64,000 bases of DNA from Enterobacter sp. Bisph1 (GCF_000814905.1 NZ_JXAG01000047.1:164823-228822); one strand, 5' to 3'; shown: positions 49,487 through 59,684, counted from the stretch's first letter. The notes: generated from the sequence alone by a model not told the origin. Translations and numbers: made by a program.

Positions 49487-52084
49487 TCACGTCATCGGTT
49501 GCTGCACCGTCACATTCCGTTCCGGGCGGCGCGGAATAAAAGAGACCACCCAGGACACCAGCGTGGTGAACGAGCGGAAAATCACTTTGACTGACGGGGG
49601 AGCAAATTCCGCGAGATGGCGGTAGCCGCGGAAACCCAGTTTCAAAATATCCATCAGACTTTGCAGAGGCTTGTCTTCCGGGAAGCTGTCCTGCCACAGC
49701 GCCCAGGTATCGGCGCGGGCAAAAGTACACTGTACAAAGTCGATATGCTGCTGGGTGGATAACGGCATCAGTTGCAAACCGACTTCGTTGCCGTTAACCC
49801 GCGCGACGGTTGTCGGGAAGGCATACTCCTGACGGCCGCGCTTCAGCAGCAAGCTCACTTTTTGGCCTTCGAGCACCTGCGCCTGGCCGTTAATCTTGAT
49901 GCCGAGGCCGCCGTCTGAGAAGTCATGCACGGTACAGGAGAAGAGATAACCATCTTCGCGGGCAATTACTGCGGGCATGGTCATTTCAACGCGATGCGCG
50001 CGGCGCACCTGCTTACTCTCAACGGAGACCGCCACTGCACCGCCAAGAATAATCATGTTGTAAAACACCCACGCGATACTGACGAAAACCGTCAGCACTT
50101 CGTTATCCGGGCCGTAGAAATAACGCCAGATACCTACCAACACGCCCAAAAGGTTCAACAGCACCAGGTAGATGTAAGGGCGTGAAATCACCCAATCGAC
50201 GTACTCTTCTTCCACCAGGCCGCCTTTGGCGGTGACGTTAAACTTCCCTTTATGCGGGTTGAACAGCGCCACCATGGTGGGCGGCGCTATGTACCAGGCC
50301 AGCACGGTCTCGTAGATCTCACTCCAGAACGAGTGGCGATACTTCCCCTGAATTTTCGAGTTGGTCAGACTGGCGTGGATCATGTGCGGCAGAACAAAGA
50401 GCGCAATCATAAGGGCGGGTGCATAAATGATATAAGCATGCAGCAGCAAGAACGCCAGCGGTGCGGTCAGGAAGATAAGCCGTGGGATGCCCGATAAGAA
50501 GTGGAACATGGCGTTGACATAGCACAGACGCTGGCCAAACTTCAGCCCTTTACCCAGCAGCGGGTTATCGAGGCGGAAAATCTGCACCATACCGCGCGCC
50601 CAGCGAATACGCTGGCCGATATGCGCCGAGAGGCTCTCGGTCGCCAGCCCCGCCGCCTGCGGAATACGCATATAGGCCGACGTGTGCCCCTTGCGGTGCA
50701 GGCGCAGCGAGGTATGGGCATCTTCGGTCACCGTTTCCACGGCGATACCGCCAATCTCATCCAGCGGCCCCCGGCGGATCACCGCGCAGGAGCCGCAGAA
50801 GAAGGTGGCGTCCCACATATCGTTGCCGTCCTGCACCAGTCCATAAAACAGCGTGCCTTCGTTCGGCGTTTTGCGAAAGCGGCCCAGGTTGCGCTCAAAG
50901 GGGTCCGGCGAGAAGAAGTGGTGCGGCGTCTGCATCATCGCCAGCTTTTTCTCTTTCAGGAACCAGCCCATGGTCATTTGCAGGAATGAACGCGTTGGCA
51001 CATGGTCGCAGTCGAAAATCGAGACAAACTCACCCTTCGCGTACTTCAGCGCATTATTAATGTTGCCCGCTTTGGCATGTTCATGGGTGGGGCGGGCGAT
51101 ATACTCGACGCCGACGCTTCTGGCAAACTGGCGGAACTCTTCGCGCCCGCCGTCATCGAGGATCCAAATCTTGAGCTTGTCTTTTGGCCAGTCGATACCC
51201 AACGAGGCATAAATGGTGTTTTTCACCACGTTGAGATCTTCGTTATAGGTCGGCACGAAGATATCCACCGATGGCCATAACGACATATCTTTTGGCAGCG
51301 GCACCGGCTGGCGGTTAAGGGGCCAAACCACCTGAAAATAGCCCAGCACCAGCACAATCCACGCGTAGGTTTCGGCCAACAGCAGCACCAGGCCGCACAC
51401 CAGGCTGACGGGATCGTTCCAGTTTAGCGTCGAGGTATAGCGCCACCAGATATAGCGGCAGGAAACCGTCAGCGAGAGCACAATCAGCATCAGGGCGGAG
51501 AAACGCCCCGGAATGCGGCGTACCAGCAGCGCCACGCCCCACAGCAGCATCAGGAAGACAAACTGTGAAAGGGGATTGAACGGCTGCGTAATGCAAACCA
51601 CGGCAAGAAGCAGCGAGAACACCACAATGATGCCGAGAATAATACGCCGGGCGCGCGGGCTAATATGCGCCAGTTCCTTTTTATTATCGAGGTGACCGGT
51701 GCGGTGGGTAACGCGCTGCGGCAGCGTATCCAGCCAGTGATACCAGCGACCACGCAGTACGCGCATCCTGGCTAAATGTCGCCGCTTTGGCGATCTCCGA
51801 TTGCCCCACGGTAAAGTCACCAGTAACCATAGCGTTTGCAGCAGGTAGCGCGCCGGGTCAAGGGGACGCGGGCGATTGGGATCGATATGCGGAAACCATT
51901 GATGCTGTTGCGCACGCAGCTGCTGCCAGCGCGGATGCTCCAGCGGAATCACTATCCAGGCGAGGATCGCCCAAAAACAGCCCATCGCCGCGCTAAAGCC
52001 GGAAGCCCCATGCTGACGGTAGCGCCAGTAGCGCTCACTTAAACGGGCGCTGACCGGCGGGGCAAGCCACCAGAGACGGCTCAT
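49487..52084 (-). CDS. bcsA: BcsA, cellulose synthase catalytic subunit
   Basis: An 865-residue processive family-2 glycosyltransferase that polymerises UDP-glucose and moves the chain through its own membrane channel. Catalytic and substrate motifs are complete: D310-D311-G, D358-C-D360, T453-E-D455 and Q491-R-I-R-W495. The C-terminal PilZ domain has R694-x3-R698 and D721-x-S723-x2-G726, so c-di-GMP activation should work. The N-terminal 150-residue extension is the enterobacterial form. It overlaps bcsQ by 4 bases (ATGA). Confidence 0.97.
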   Translation of the reverse strand: MSRLWWLAPPVSARLSERYWRYRQHGASGFSAAMGCFWAILAWIVIPLEHPRWQQLRAQQHQWFPHIDPNRPRPLDPARYLLQTLWLLVTLPWGNRRSPKRRHLARMRVLRGRWYHWLDTLPQRVTHRTGHLDNKKELAHISPRARRIILGIIVVFSLLLAVVCITQPFNPLSQFVFLMLLWGVALLVRRIPGRFSALMLIVLSLTVSCRYIWWRYTSTLNWNDPVSLVCGLVLLLAETYAWIVLVLGYFQVVWPLNRQPVPLPKDMSLWPSVDIFVPTYNEDLNVVKNTIYASLGIDWPKDKLKIWILDDGGREEFRQFARSVGVEYIARPTHEHAKAGNINNALKYAKGEFVSIFDCDHVPTRSFLQMTMGWFLKEKKLAMMQTPHHFFSPDPFERNLGRFRKTPNEGTLFYGLVQDGNDMWDATFFCGSCAVIRRGPLDEIGGIAVETVTEDAHTSLRLHRKGHTSAYMRIPQAAGLATESLSAHIGQRIRWARGMVQIFRLDNPLLGKGLKFGQRLCYVNAMFHFLSGIPRLIFLTAPLAFLLLHAYIIYAPALMIALFVLPHMIHASLTNSKIQGKYRHSFWSEIYETVLAWYIAPPTMVALFNPHKGKFNVTAKGGLVEEEYVDWVISRPYIYLVLLNLLGVLVGIWRYFYGPDNEVLTVFVSIAWVFYNMIILGGAVAVSVESKQVRRAHRVEMTMPAVIAREDGYLFSCTVHDFSDGGLGIKINGQAQVLEGQKVSLLLKRGRQEYAFPTTVARVNGNEVGLQLMPLSTQQHIDFVQCTFARADTWALWQDSFPEDKPLQSLMDILKLGFRGYRHLAEFAPPSVKVIFRSFTTLVSWVVSFIPRRPERNVTVQQPMT

Positions 52085-52836
52085 TGCCCCGGCTCCCCGC
52101 TGGCGTCAGCGGGCTGCGTGCAGTGCAGCAGGCACCAGTTCGCCAGCGTCAGAATCTCTTCCGCCGCCAGCGAATCGGCGCGGTATTCACCCAGCGGCTG
52201 TTTCGACGCCTGGGATTCGGCCATCGCTTCATCACGGTGAATCAGCGTCGGCAGTATACGGCGCTGGCTTTGCAGCCATACCTGCCACAAATCATCCTGC
52301 AGCTGGCTACCAATGCGCAGATCGTTAAGCAAAATATGCGCGCCTGCCGGAAGCAGTTGCTGATGCAGGCGGATATGGCAGTTGGTATCGGGCTTAATCA
52401 CCGTGAACAGATGGTCGCACTGCTCAACGACCTGACGCACCAGCGGGGAAACGCCGTGCGGTATATCAATCAATACCCACTGATAGTGGTGCTGTGTTTT
52501 TAGCGTCTGCAAAATGGCGGTTAACTGGCTGAGGGGTTCATGCAGTAGATGAAGGTTTTCCCATTCGCTATTGGTGAGACGACCAAAAGGCAGCAGATCG
52601 AGCTGAGAAGTATAGCGCATGCCTGCGTCGCGCCAGTCCTGGCCATCCAGCACCGCGCGCGCCCAGCCCTGCTGATGGACAAAGTCGACATTAAATGACA
52701 GGCGTAAGAGGTTATCAGGGCAGGCATCCACCACCAGCACCGATTCTCCTAAGAGTTGTAAAGACCAGGCCAGAGCCGCAGTTATTGACGTCGTACCCAC
52801 GCCACCACGAATCCCCTGTAGTCCCAAGATGGCCAT
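52081..52836 (-). CDS. bcsQ: BcsQ, MinD/ParA-like ATPase of the cellulose machine
   Basis: A 251-residue cytoplasmic SIMIBI ATPase. The Walker A variant RGGVGTTS is at residues 10-17, VVDACPDN near 40, and LIDIPHG near 136. With BcsR it stabilises the BcsA complex and places cellulose secretion at one cell pole in E. coli. Codon 6 is CTA (Leu) and the frame is open; the K-12 reference allele carries a stop near this position that abolishes cellulose production. It overlaps bcsA by 4 bases and lies 12 bases after bcsR. Confidence 0.95.
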   Translation of the reverse strand: MAILGLQGIRGGVGTTSITAALAWSLQLLGESVLVVDACPDNLLRLSFNVDFVHQQGWARAVLDGQDWRDAGMRYTSQLDLLPFGRLTNSEWENLHLLHEPLSQLTAILQTLKTQHHYQWVLIDIPHGVSPLVRQVVEQCDHLFTVIKPDTNCHIRLHQQLLPAGAHILLNDLRIGSQLQDDLWQVWLQSQRRILPTLIHRDEAMAESQASKQPLGEYRADSLAAEEILTLANWCLLHCTQPADASGEPGQ

Positions 52837-52848
52837 CCTGGATATCCC

Positions 52849-53037
52849 TTATTGTTGACGGGCTAACTCAGCCAGTAGCGGCCAGCGCTTAATAGCCGCC
52901 GCCAGCTGTTCACGCTGGGAAATATCGGCGTAGTCTATTTCGGGCAAGGAAAAGGCCTTACTTAACGCCAGGAAATCATTTTGGAATGTATAACCCAGAG
53001 CGGGGTCTGTTTGCTTTTGAGTGTCATTGTTATGCAT
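52849..53037 (-). CDS. bcsR: BcsR, small regulatory subunit of cellulose synthesis
   Basis: A 62-residue protein whose C-terminal half (FSLPEIDYADISQREQLAAA, then KRWPLLAEL) is almost the same as in E. coli BcsR, which forms a heterocomplex with BcsQ. The start at 53037 gives the E. coli length; the frame remains open upstream but without support. It is the first gene of the minus-strand operon and is divergent from bcsE. Confidence 0.94.
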   Translation of the reverse strand: MHNNDTQKQTDPALGYTFQNDFLALSKAFSLPEIDYADISQREQLAAAIKRWPLLAELARQQ

Positions 53038-53209
53038 ACTGGCACGATCCCTTTGAATAAAAATACACATACAGATGTAGCAAGGCTTCGTGCCTGACAA
53101 AATTCATTTACATGCTAAATCGAATGTTCTTTAATTTCAATGTTAGGTTTATTTCTCGCCTTTCGCTAGTAAACTGAGAAACAGGCATTTTTTCATCAAG
53201 AGGGACATC
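53038..53209. promoter_or_regulatory. bcsR-bcsE divergent promoter region
   Basis: The 172-base, AT-rich gap separates the two divergent bcs operons and must contain both promoters. The bcsE ribosome site (AGAGGG) is at the right end. No -35/-10 pair can be assigned with confidence. Confidence 0.5.
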
Positions 53210-54769
53210 GTGGAGCCCATATTTTCTATCGGTATTCAGTCATTATGGGACGAATTGCGTCATATGCCTGCGGGCGGCGTTTGGTGGGTCAATACCGATC
53301 GCGAGGAGGACGCATTAAGCCTGATAAATCAAACCATCGCGGCGCAGGATAGCGCCGCGAAAGTGGCGGCGATCGGCATGGGAATCAACCTGCGAGAGCA
53401 TCTTAAAATAGCGCGCGATCACGGCCCGGAAAAAATTCAGCTATTCGCCATGCCAAATCAAGAAAATAGTCTACACTTTTTTACCCGCGATTTGCTGTGC
53501 TCGTTTGAGCCTAAGAATTATTTACTGATCCTGGTGTGTGCAAATAATGCCTGGCAAAATATATCCACCCCGCGTTTACAGCAATGGCTGGAAAAATCTC
53601 AGGCCTGGGCAAAATATCATAAATGCACCTTATTGGTTATTAACCCAGGAAACAATAACGATAAACAAGCCTCGATTCTGATGAGCGAATATCGTTCTTT
53701 ATTTGGCCTGGCGAGTTTGCGTTTTCGAAATGAAATGCATCTTTATGATGTTGCCTGGTGGTGTAATGAAAAAGGTATTAGCGCCCGCCAGCAATTAGTC
53801 CTTCATCATGAAGATGGTCGCTGGCAACTCGCACAGCAGGAAGAGACATCGGTGCAGCCACGCAGCGATGAGAAACGCATTTTAAGCAATGTTACCGTGC
53901 TGGAAGGCGCGCCGCCGCTGTCGGAACACTGGACACTGTTTAAAACCAACGAAGCCTTATTTGAAGAAGCGCGCTCCAGCCAGGCGGCGACGCTGATTTT
54001 CGCCCTCACGCAAAATAACCAAATTGAGACCATCGCCCGTCAGGTTCATACCCTGCGCCGCCAGCGAGGCAGCGGGCTAAAAATTATTATTCGCGAAAGC
54101 CAGGCCAGCCTGCGCGCAACGGATGAACGCCTGCTGATAGGCTGCGGGGCAAATATGGTGATTCCGTGGAATGCGCCGCTTTCCCGCTGCCTGACCCTTA
54201 TCGAAAGCGTGCAGGGCCAGCAGTTTAACCGCCTGGTGCCGGAAGATATCGCCACCCTGCTCTCGATGACCCAGCCGCTGAAGCTGCGCGGTTTTCAGCC
54301 GTGGGACCAGTTTTGCGACGCCGTCAGCAATATGATCAACAACCCGCTGCTGCCCGCCGACGGCAAAGGGGTGCTGGTCGCCCTGCGCCCGGTGCCCGGC
54401 ATCCGCGTTGAACAAGCGCTGACGCTGTGTCGTCCGAATCGCGTCGGCGATATCATCAGCATCGGCGATAACCGCCTGGTGCTGTTTTTATCTTTTTGCC
54501 GGGTAAACGATCTGGATACGGCGCTAAACCATATCTTCCCTCTGCCGACGGCGGACGTTTTCTCTAACCGCGTAGTCTGGTTTGAAGATAATCAAATCGC
54601 CGCGGAGCTGGTGCAGATGCGCACCTTGTCGCCGGAAGCATGGGCGAAACCGCTGCCGGGCAGCCATACAGAGAAGAAAATCATTAACGCTGAGCACGAC
54701 GGCGCAGTCTGGCGCAGGGTGCCGGAGCCGTTACGGTTATTCAATGACGCCACGGAGCGCGCCTCATGA
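53210..54769 (+). CDS. bcsE: BcsE, c-di-GMP-binding GIL-domain protein
   Basis: A 519-residue cytoplasmic protein that binds c-di-GMP and promotes maximal cellulose output. The C-terminal GIL domain holds the RxGD site R411-V-G-D414, close to the E. coli position R415-D418. The N-terminal part has a NarL-receiver-like and an NTPase-like fold without obvious catalytic motifs. The start codon is GTG at 53210 behind AGAGGGACATC. It overlaps bcsF by 4 bases (ATGA). Confidence 0.94.
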   Translation: MEPIFSIGIQSLWDELRHMPAGGVWWVNTDREEDALSLINQTIAAQDSAAKVAAIGMGINLREHLKIARDHGPEKIQLFAMPNQENSLHFFTRDLLCSFEPKNYLLILVCANNAWQNISTPRLQQWLEKSQAWAKYHKCTLLVINPGNNNDKQASILMSEYRSLFGLASLRFRNEMHLYDVAWWCNEKGISARQQLVLHHEDGRWQLAQQEETSVQPRSDEKRILSNVTVLEGAPPLSEHWTLFKTNEALFEEARSSQAATLIFALTQNNQIETIARQVHTLRRQRGSGLKIIIRESQASLRATDERLLIGCGANMVIPWNAPLSRCLTLIESVQGQQFNRLVPEDIATLLSMTQPLKLRGFQPWDQFCDAVSNMINNPLLPADGKGVLVALRPVPGIRVEQALTLCRPNRVGDIISIGDNRLVLFLSFCRVNDLDTALNHIFPLPTADVFSNRVVWFEDNQIAAELVQMRTLSPEAWAKPLPGSHTEKKIINAEHDGAVWRRVPEPLRLFNDATERAS

Positions 54770-54963
54770 TGTCAATCAGCGATATTCTCCAGCTTGTGGC
54801 GCTTTGCGCGCTGATCTTTTTCCCGCTGGGCTACTTTGTCCGCCATTGGATCCGCCCTATTCGCAGCGCGTTTCGCATCCTTTTTATTAAACCCCGCTAT
54901 GTAAAACCGGTCGGCGTTTTGCGCCGGGAATCGTTCGTCAAGGCAGACCGTAAACATGAGTAA
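54766..54963 (+). CDS. bcsF: BcsF, small membrane anchor for BcsE
   Basis: A 65-residue protein with one transmembrane helix (about residues 8-26, LQLVALCALIFFPLGYFV) and a basic cytoplasmic tail (PIRSAFRILFIKPRYVKPVG). It matches E. coli BcsF, which recruits BcsE to the membrane and affects BcsG. Start and stop overlap with bcsE (4 bases) and bcsG (8 bases). Confidence 0.93.
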   Translation: MMSISDILQLVALCALIFFPLGYFVRHWIRPIRSAFRILFIKPRYVKPVGVLRRESFVKADRKHE

Positions 54964-56635
54964 TCACACTATGACCACTTCAACGCCTTCGCCACTCTGG
55001 CAATACTGGCGGGGCCTGTCGGGCTGGAATTTCTATTTTCTGGTGAAATTCGGCCTGTTGTGGGCGGGCTACCTGAACTTTCATCCGCTGCTGAATCTGG
55101 TATTTATGGCATTTTTGCTGATGCCGCTGCCAAACCTTAAGCTGCATCGTCTACGTCACTGGATAGCCATTCCCATTGGTTTTGGCCTGTTCTGGCACGA
55201 CACCTGGCTGCCGGGTCTTGAAAGTATGATGAGCCAGGGTTCGCAGGTGGCGGGCTTTAGCGCTAACTACCTACTGGATCTGGTGCTGCGTTTTATCAAC
55301 TGGCAGATGATTGGCGCGATTTTCGTGCTGCTGATTGGCTGGATGTTTTTATCGCAATGGATCCGCGTCACGGTGTTTGTGGTGGCGATAATGATCTGGC
55401 TTAACGTGCTGACCCTCACCGGTCCGGCGTTCTCGCTATGGCCTGCCGGGCAGCCCGTCTCAACCGTGACCACCACCGGCGGCTCGGCGGCGGCAACGGT
55501 TGCCGCGACGGGGGATACGCCGGTAATTGGCGATATCCCGGCGCAAACCGCACCGCCAACCTCCGAAAATCTCAACGCCTGGCTGGCCAGTTTCTACGCG
55601 GCGGAAGGCAAGCGCCAGAGCACCTTCCCGGCGCAGCTTCCGGCCGATGCCCAGCCGTTCGAGCTGTTGTTTATTAATATCTGTTCTCTCTCCTGGGCCG
55701 ATGTCGAAGCGGCCGGGCTGGCATCGCACCCGCTGTGGTCACACTTTGATATCGAATTTAAGAACTTCAATTCCGCCACCGCTTATAGCGGCCCGGCGGC
55801 GATTCGTCTGCTGCGCGCCAGCTGCGGTCAGACGTCGCATAAGAACCTTTATCAGCAGGCCAATGCCCAGTGCTACTTGTTTGATAACCTGGCAAAGCTC
55901 GGCTTTAACCAGCAGATGATGATGGACCATAACGGCGAGTTCGGCGGTTTCTTAAAAGAAGTGCGCGACAACGGCGGTATCCAGACGCCATTGATGAATC
56001 AGGCGGGGCTGCCGCCGGTGCTGCTCTCGTTTGATGGCTCGCCAATCTATGACGATACGGCGGTGCTGAACCGCTGGCTGGAGACGGAAAACGCAAAACA
56101 GGGCCAGCGCACCGCAACCTACTACAACCTGCTGCCGCTGCATGACGGTAACCACTATCCGGGCGATCGTAAGACCGCCGATTACAAACTACGCGCCCAG
56201 AAACTGTTTGATGAACTCGATGCGTTCTTCACCCAGCTCGAGAAATCCGGGCGCAAAGTGATGGTGGTGCTGATACCGGAACATGGCGCGGCGCTGCAGG
56301 GGGATAAAATGCAGGTCTCCGGTCTGCGCGATATCCCCAGCCCGTCAATAACCAGCGTGCCGACAGCGATTAAGTTCTTCGGTATGAAAGCGCCGCATCA
56401 GGGCGCGCCGATCACCATTACCCAGCCGAGCAGCTTCCTGGCTATTTCTGAGATTGTGACCCGCGTGCTGGATGGCAAAATCTTTACCGAGGAGAGTGTT
56501 GACTGGCAGCAGTTAACCAGCAAACTGCCGCAAACCGCGCCGGTTTCTGAGAATGCTAACGCCGTGGTGCTGCAGTACCAGAATAAACCCTATGTACGCC
56601 TGAACGGCGGTGACTGGGTGCCGTACCCGCAGTAA
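54956..56635 (+). CDS. bcsG: BcsG, cellulose phosphoethanolamine transferase
   Basis: A 559-residue inner-membrane enzyme. The N-terminal 160 residues contain about five transmembrane helices. A Thr/Ala/Gly-rich linker (170-200) leads to a periplasmic alkaline-phosphatase-like domain. The nucleophile S278 (SATAYSGP) and the zinc-site Cys C243 (NICSLSW) occupy the same positions as in E. coli; VLIPEHGAAL carries a further zinc ligand pair. It moves phosphoethanolamine from phosphatidylethanolamine to cellulose, producing pEtN cellulose. It starts within bcsF. Confidence 0.96.
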   Translation: MSNHTMTTSTPSPLWQYWRGLSGWNFYFLVKFGLLWAGYLNFHPLLNLVFMAFLLMPLPNLKLHRLRHWIAIPIGFGLFWHDTWLPGLESMMSQGSQVAGFSANYLLDLVLRFINWQMIGAIFVLLIGWMFLSQWIRVTVFVVAIMIWLNVLTLTGPAFSLWPAGQPVSTVTTTGGSAAATVAATGDTPVIGDIPAQTAPPTSENLNAWLASFYAAEGKRQSTFPAQLPADAQPFELLFINICSLSWADVEAAGLASHPLWSHFDIEFKNFNSATAYSGPAAIRLLRASCGQTSHKNLYQQANAQCYLFDNLAKLGFNQQMMMDHNGEFGGFLKEVRDNGGIQTPLMNQAGLPPVLLSFDGSPIYDDTAVLNRWLETENAKQGQRTATYYNLLPLHDGNHYPGDRKTADYKLRAQKLFDELDAFFTQLEKSGRKVMVVLIPEHGAALQGDKMQVSGLRDIPSPSITSVPTAIKFFGMKAPHQGAPITITQPSSFLAISEIVTRVLDGKIFTEESVDWQQLTSKLPQTAPVSENANAVVLQYQNKPYVRLNGGDWVPYPQ

Positions 56636-56643
56636 GCGGACAG

Positions 56644-56672
56644 GCCTCTCCCCCGGCGGGGAGAGGCTTTTT
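56644..56672 (+). terminator. bcsEFG terminator
   Basis: GCCTCTCCCC (56644-56653) pairs with GGGGAGAGGC (56658-56667), then TTTTT. It also belongs to the CCTCTCC palindrome group. Confidence 0.88.
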
Positions 56673-56674
56673 AG

Positions 56675-57135
56675 TTAGCGCTGCTGCGCTATCCAGACCA
56701 GCATTTTCAGGCTGGCGGAGTAGTACTCATCCTGCGCGGTGATATCGGGTTCCACCCGCGCCTCGCCCATCGTCAGATCCCGCACCGCTAACAGACCGCC
56801 GCTCATGTTGTACGGTGCGGTCTCGTTGGTCGCCACATTCACCCACGCCGGGCTCCGGGTGCGGTTAAATCCCTGCCACCTGTTACGCCACGGGGTTAAC
56901 AGCGCGCTTTGCGGATCCTGCCAGGCGGGGAAAAGTAGGACGGATTAAGATTCACCTGGGTGTTAAGGTTAAAACCTTGCGCGCCGGGCAGCATCACGCG
57001 GTAACCGGCAAAGTTGATCACCGTGTGTTTTATCACCGCCTGGGTGATCGCGTCGGAAGCAGTGAGATAAGCGGCGTGATTCCAGCGCTCCCAAGCGTTT
57101 AGCAGCGCCCACGCCAGCAGGACGTCCGGACAAAG
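56675..57135 (-). pseudogene. GH8 endoglucanase remnant
   Basis: On the minus strand, from about 57135 down to the TAA at 56675, two frames together encode the C-terminal part of a family-8 glycoside hydrolase. The first piece runs [20 protein letters not shown] ... [10 protein letters not shown] ... VNLNPSYF. After a frameshift near 56930 the second piece reads NRTRSPAWVNVATNETAPY ... YYSASLKMLVWIAQQR. The catalytic N-terminal half is gone. It is clearly different from the intact bcsZ, so it is a second cellulase gene, perhaps left from another cellulose cluster. No functional product is possible. Confidence 0.78.
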
Positions 57136-57691
57136 TGCGATGAAAGACGTTGAATTTTGGCTACGCTGTTTGGCGTGGATACGACGTTATTCTCGGCGAT
57201 AATTCGCTTGATTCACATGCTATATTTTAGCGGGGCTTACACACGCTTTATTTGCAGCAAATATATAAATATTGTCTATGAAAGTGCTATCTTTTTTTGC
57301 ATCTAATATATTAAAGCAGGAACATCCTGACGCGCTGGAATAATCCACATAAAAACCATGCCTTAAGAAAATTCGCGATTTTAAATGTCGCCATAAACAA
57401 AACATTTAGATTGAAATGTTAAATACAAATTATTGGGTCAGGAATATTTGAGGCAGATACAGGAAATAAAGCGTGACGGTATTTAAAAAGAATTATTCCT
57501 CTAATCCCTTATTATTCCGCACTTCTTTCACTCTCTTCGGGCAGGGCTTTGCCGGGGAAATTATATTAAACGCGGGGTGAAGATTTTAGGTGATAAATGG
57601 CAACAAATCGGGCCTGATGTCGCCACGTTTACCGAGCTTATAACAAAGTATAGACCCGATTCACGCCGCGCCATCAGGCAGAAAGAGCGAA
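57136..57691. other. AT-rich spacer between cellulase remnant and dppF
   Basis: About 550 bases without a recognisable gene, AT-rich between 57200 and 57520. A short plus-strand open stretch from 57577 runs into the antisense of dppF and is probably chance. Neither ldrD/rdlD nor yhjV, found here in E. coli, is visible. Confidence 0.45.
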
Positions 57692-58705
57692 TCAGACGTG
57701 CGGTTTCTCGCCGTTTTCATCCTGATCGACGGCAAAGCAGGCAACCAGCTGGCCGCCGTACTCTTTCAGCTGCGGCTGCAGCTGCGTGCAGGGGCCGAAA
57801 CGGCGGCTGCAGCGGGCGTTAAAGGCACAGCCCGGCGGCGGATTCAGCGGGCTGGGCAGCTCGCCGGTCAGTTTGATGCGCTCGCGACGATCGTCCGGGT
57901 TCAGGCGCGGCGTGGCCGAGAGCAGCGCCTGCGTATAGGGATGACGCGGGTTAGAGAAGATCTGCTCTTTGGTCCCTTTCTCAACGCAGCGGCCGAGATA
58001 CATCACCATCACTTCATCCGCAATATGCTCAACCACCGACAAATCATGGGAGATAAAGACGTAGGAGAGCCCCAGATCCTGCTGTAAATCCATCATCAGG
58101 TTTAGCACCTGCGCCCGCACGGAAACGTCGAGGGCGGAAACCGGTTCGTCGGCAATCACCACATCCGGGTCCAGCATCAAACCGCGGGCGATAGCGATAC
58201 GCTGGCGCTGACCGCCGGAGAACATATGCGGATAACGGTCGTAATGTTCGGTTTTCAGGCCGACTTTCGCCATCATCGCCAGCGCTTTTTCCCGACGCGC
58301 CTCTTTACCGAGGGACGAGTTGATATACAGCGGCTCTTCCAGAATTTGCCCCACTTTTTTACGCGGGTTCAGCGAACCGTACGGGTTCTGGAAAACGATC
58401 TGGATTTTCTGCCGACGCAGCTTCTGCGCCTGCGGGTCATGCTTGAGCAGATCTTGCCCCTGGTAGTAAAGTTCACCGCCGGTTGGGGTTTCAATCATCG
58501 TCAGCAGGCGACCAAGAGTGGATTTACCACAGCCGGACTCGCCCACCACCGCCAGGGTTTTACCGCGCTCGAGGTTAAATGAGACACCATCCAGCGCTTT
58601 TACCAGCCGTTCCGGGGCGAACATCCCCTTCTTCACCGGGTAATATTTTTTTAAGTCGATAGCCTGCAACAGCGGCTGTTGCACAGTGGCCTCATGCGTG
58701 CTCAT
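57692..58705 (-). CDS. dppF: DppF, dipeptide ABC transporter ATPase
   Basis: A 337-residue ATP-binding subunit. Walker [10 protein letters not shown] at about residue 54, signature [15 protein letters not shown] near 165, Walker [13 protein letters not shown], and the C-terminal oligopeptide-transporter region with a Cys cluster ([17 protein letters not shown]). The start [13 protein letters not shown] at 58705 overlaps the end of dppD by 14 bases; a start at 58726 would overlap more. With DppD it powers uptake of dipeptides, 5-aminolevulinate and heme in E. coli. Last gene of dppABCDF. Confidence 0.96.
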   Translation of the reverse strand: MSTHEATVQQPLLQAIDLKKYYPVKKGMFAPERLVKALDGVSFNLERGKTLAVVGESGCGKSTLGRLLTMIETPTGGELYYQGQDLLKHDPQAQKLRRQKIQIVFQNPYGSLNPRKKVGQILEEPLYINSSLGKEARREKALAMMAKVGLKTEHYDRYPHMFSGGQRQRIAIARGLMLDPDVVIADEPVSALDVSVRAQVLNLMMDLQQDLGLSYVFISHDLSVVEHIADEVMVMYLGRCVEKGTKEQIFSNPRHPYTQALLSATPRLNPDDRRERIKLTGELPSPLNPPPGCAFNARCSRRFGPCTQLQPQLKEYGGQLVACFAVDQDENGEKPHV

Positions 58706-59684
58706 AGGTCGGCCTCCCGGCGTCATCGAGTGGGTAGTGACATTTGGACTGACGGCCGTTATCGACGGTGTTCAGATCCGGTTCCTGCTCGCGGCACTTG
58801 TCCGTTGCGTACGGGCAGCGCGGATTCAGCAAGCAGCCCTGCGGACGGTCATATTTGCCCGGCACCACGCCCGACAGCGACGCCAGACGCGCTTTATCCT
58901 GAGCAAACTCCGGCAGCGCACGCAGCAGCGCCTGGGTATAAGGATGACGCGGCGCGCGGAAGATATCCTTCGCTTCGCCGGTTTCCACCACCTGGCCTGC
59001 GTACATGACAATGATTTTGTGCGCCGCTTCCGCTACTAACGCCAGATCGTGGGTGATCAGGATCAGCGCCATGTTCTCTCTTTGCTGTAGCTCCAGCAAA
59101 AGCTCGATGATCTGCGCCTGGATTGTCACATCCAGCGCGGTAGTCGGTTCGTCGGCGATCAGCAGTTTCGGCTGGCAGGCAATCGCCATCGCAATCATCA
59201 CGCGTTGGCTCATACCGCCGGAGAGCTGATGCGGGTAAACGTCCAGACGCGACGCCGGATCGGGAATACCCACCTGCGTCAGCAGGTCAATGGCCCGCTG
59301 ACGACGGGTTTTCTTATTACCGCCCTGATGAACTTTAATGGCTTCCATAATCTGGAAACCGACCGTGTAGCACGGGTTCAGGCTGGTCATCGGATCCTGG
59401 AAAATCATCGCCACTTCAGAGCCGACCAGACTGCGACGCTCTTTTTCCGAAATGCGTTTCAGATCCTGACCGTTAAACTCCAGTTTTTCTGCCATCACGC
59501 GGCCGGGGAAATCAATCAGCCCCATAATGGCCAGCGAACTAACGGATTTACCGGAACCGGATTCACCGACGATGCCGACCACTTCGCCCTGATTTACGCT
59601 ATAACTCACGCGGTCTACGGCGCGGAATTCAGAACCTACGTCGCCGAAATGCACCGACAACTTATCTATATTTAATAACGCCAT
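58692..59684 (-). CDS. dppD: DppD, dipeptide ABC transporter ATPase
   Basis: A 330-residue ATPase, three residues longer than in E. coli. Walker [10 protein letters not shown] near residue 39, signature [15 protein letters not shown] near 160, Walker [13 protein letters not shown]. The C-terminal Cys motif ([15 protein letters not shown]) is that of the oligopeptide transporter family, where it can bind an iron-sulfur cluster. It lies 10 bases after dppC and overlaps dppF. Confidence 0.96.
   Translation of the reverse strand: MALLNIDKLSVHFGDVGSEFRAVDRVSYSVNQGEVVGIVGESGSGKSVSSLAIMGLIDFPGRVMAEKLEFNGQDLKRISEKERRSLVGSEVAMIFQDPMTSLNPCYTVGFQIMEAIKVHQGGNKKTRRQRAIDLLTQVGIPDPASRLDVYPHQLSGGMSQRVMIAMAIACQPKLLIADEPTTALDVTIQAQIIELLLELQQRENMALILITHDLALVAEAAHKIIVMYAGQVVETGEAKDIFRAPRHPYTQALLRALPEFAQDKARLASLSGVVPGKYDRPQGCLLNPRCPYATDKCREQEPDLNTVDNGRQSKCHYPLDDAGRPTYEHA

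Noticed and set aside
57577..57822. 81-codon plus-strand frame running into dppF antisense
   Set aside because: The first 35 codons look mildly protein-like but the rest is antisense dppF; no family recognised.
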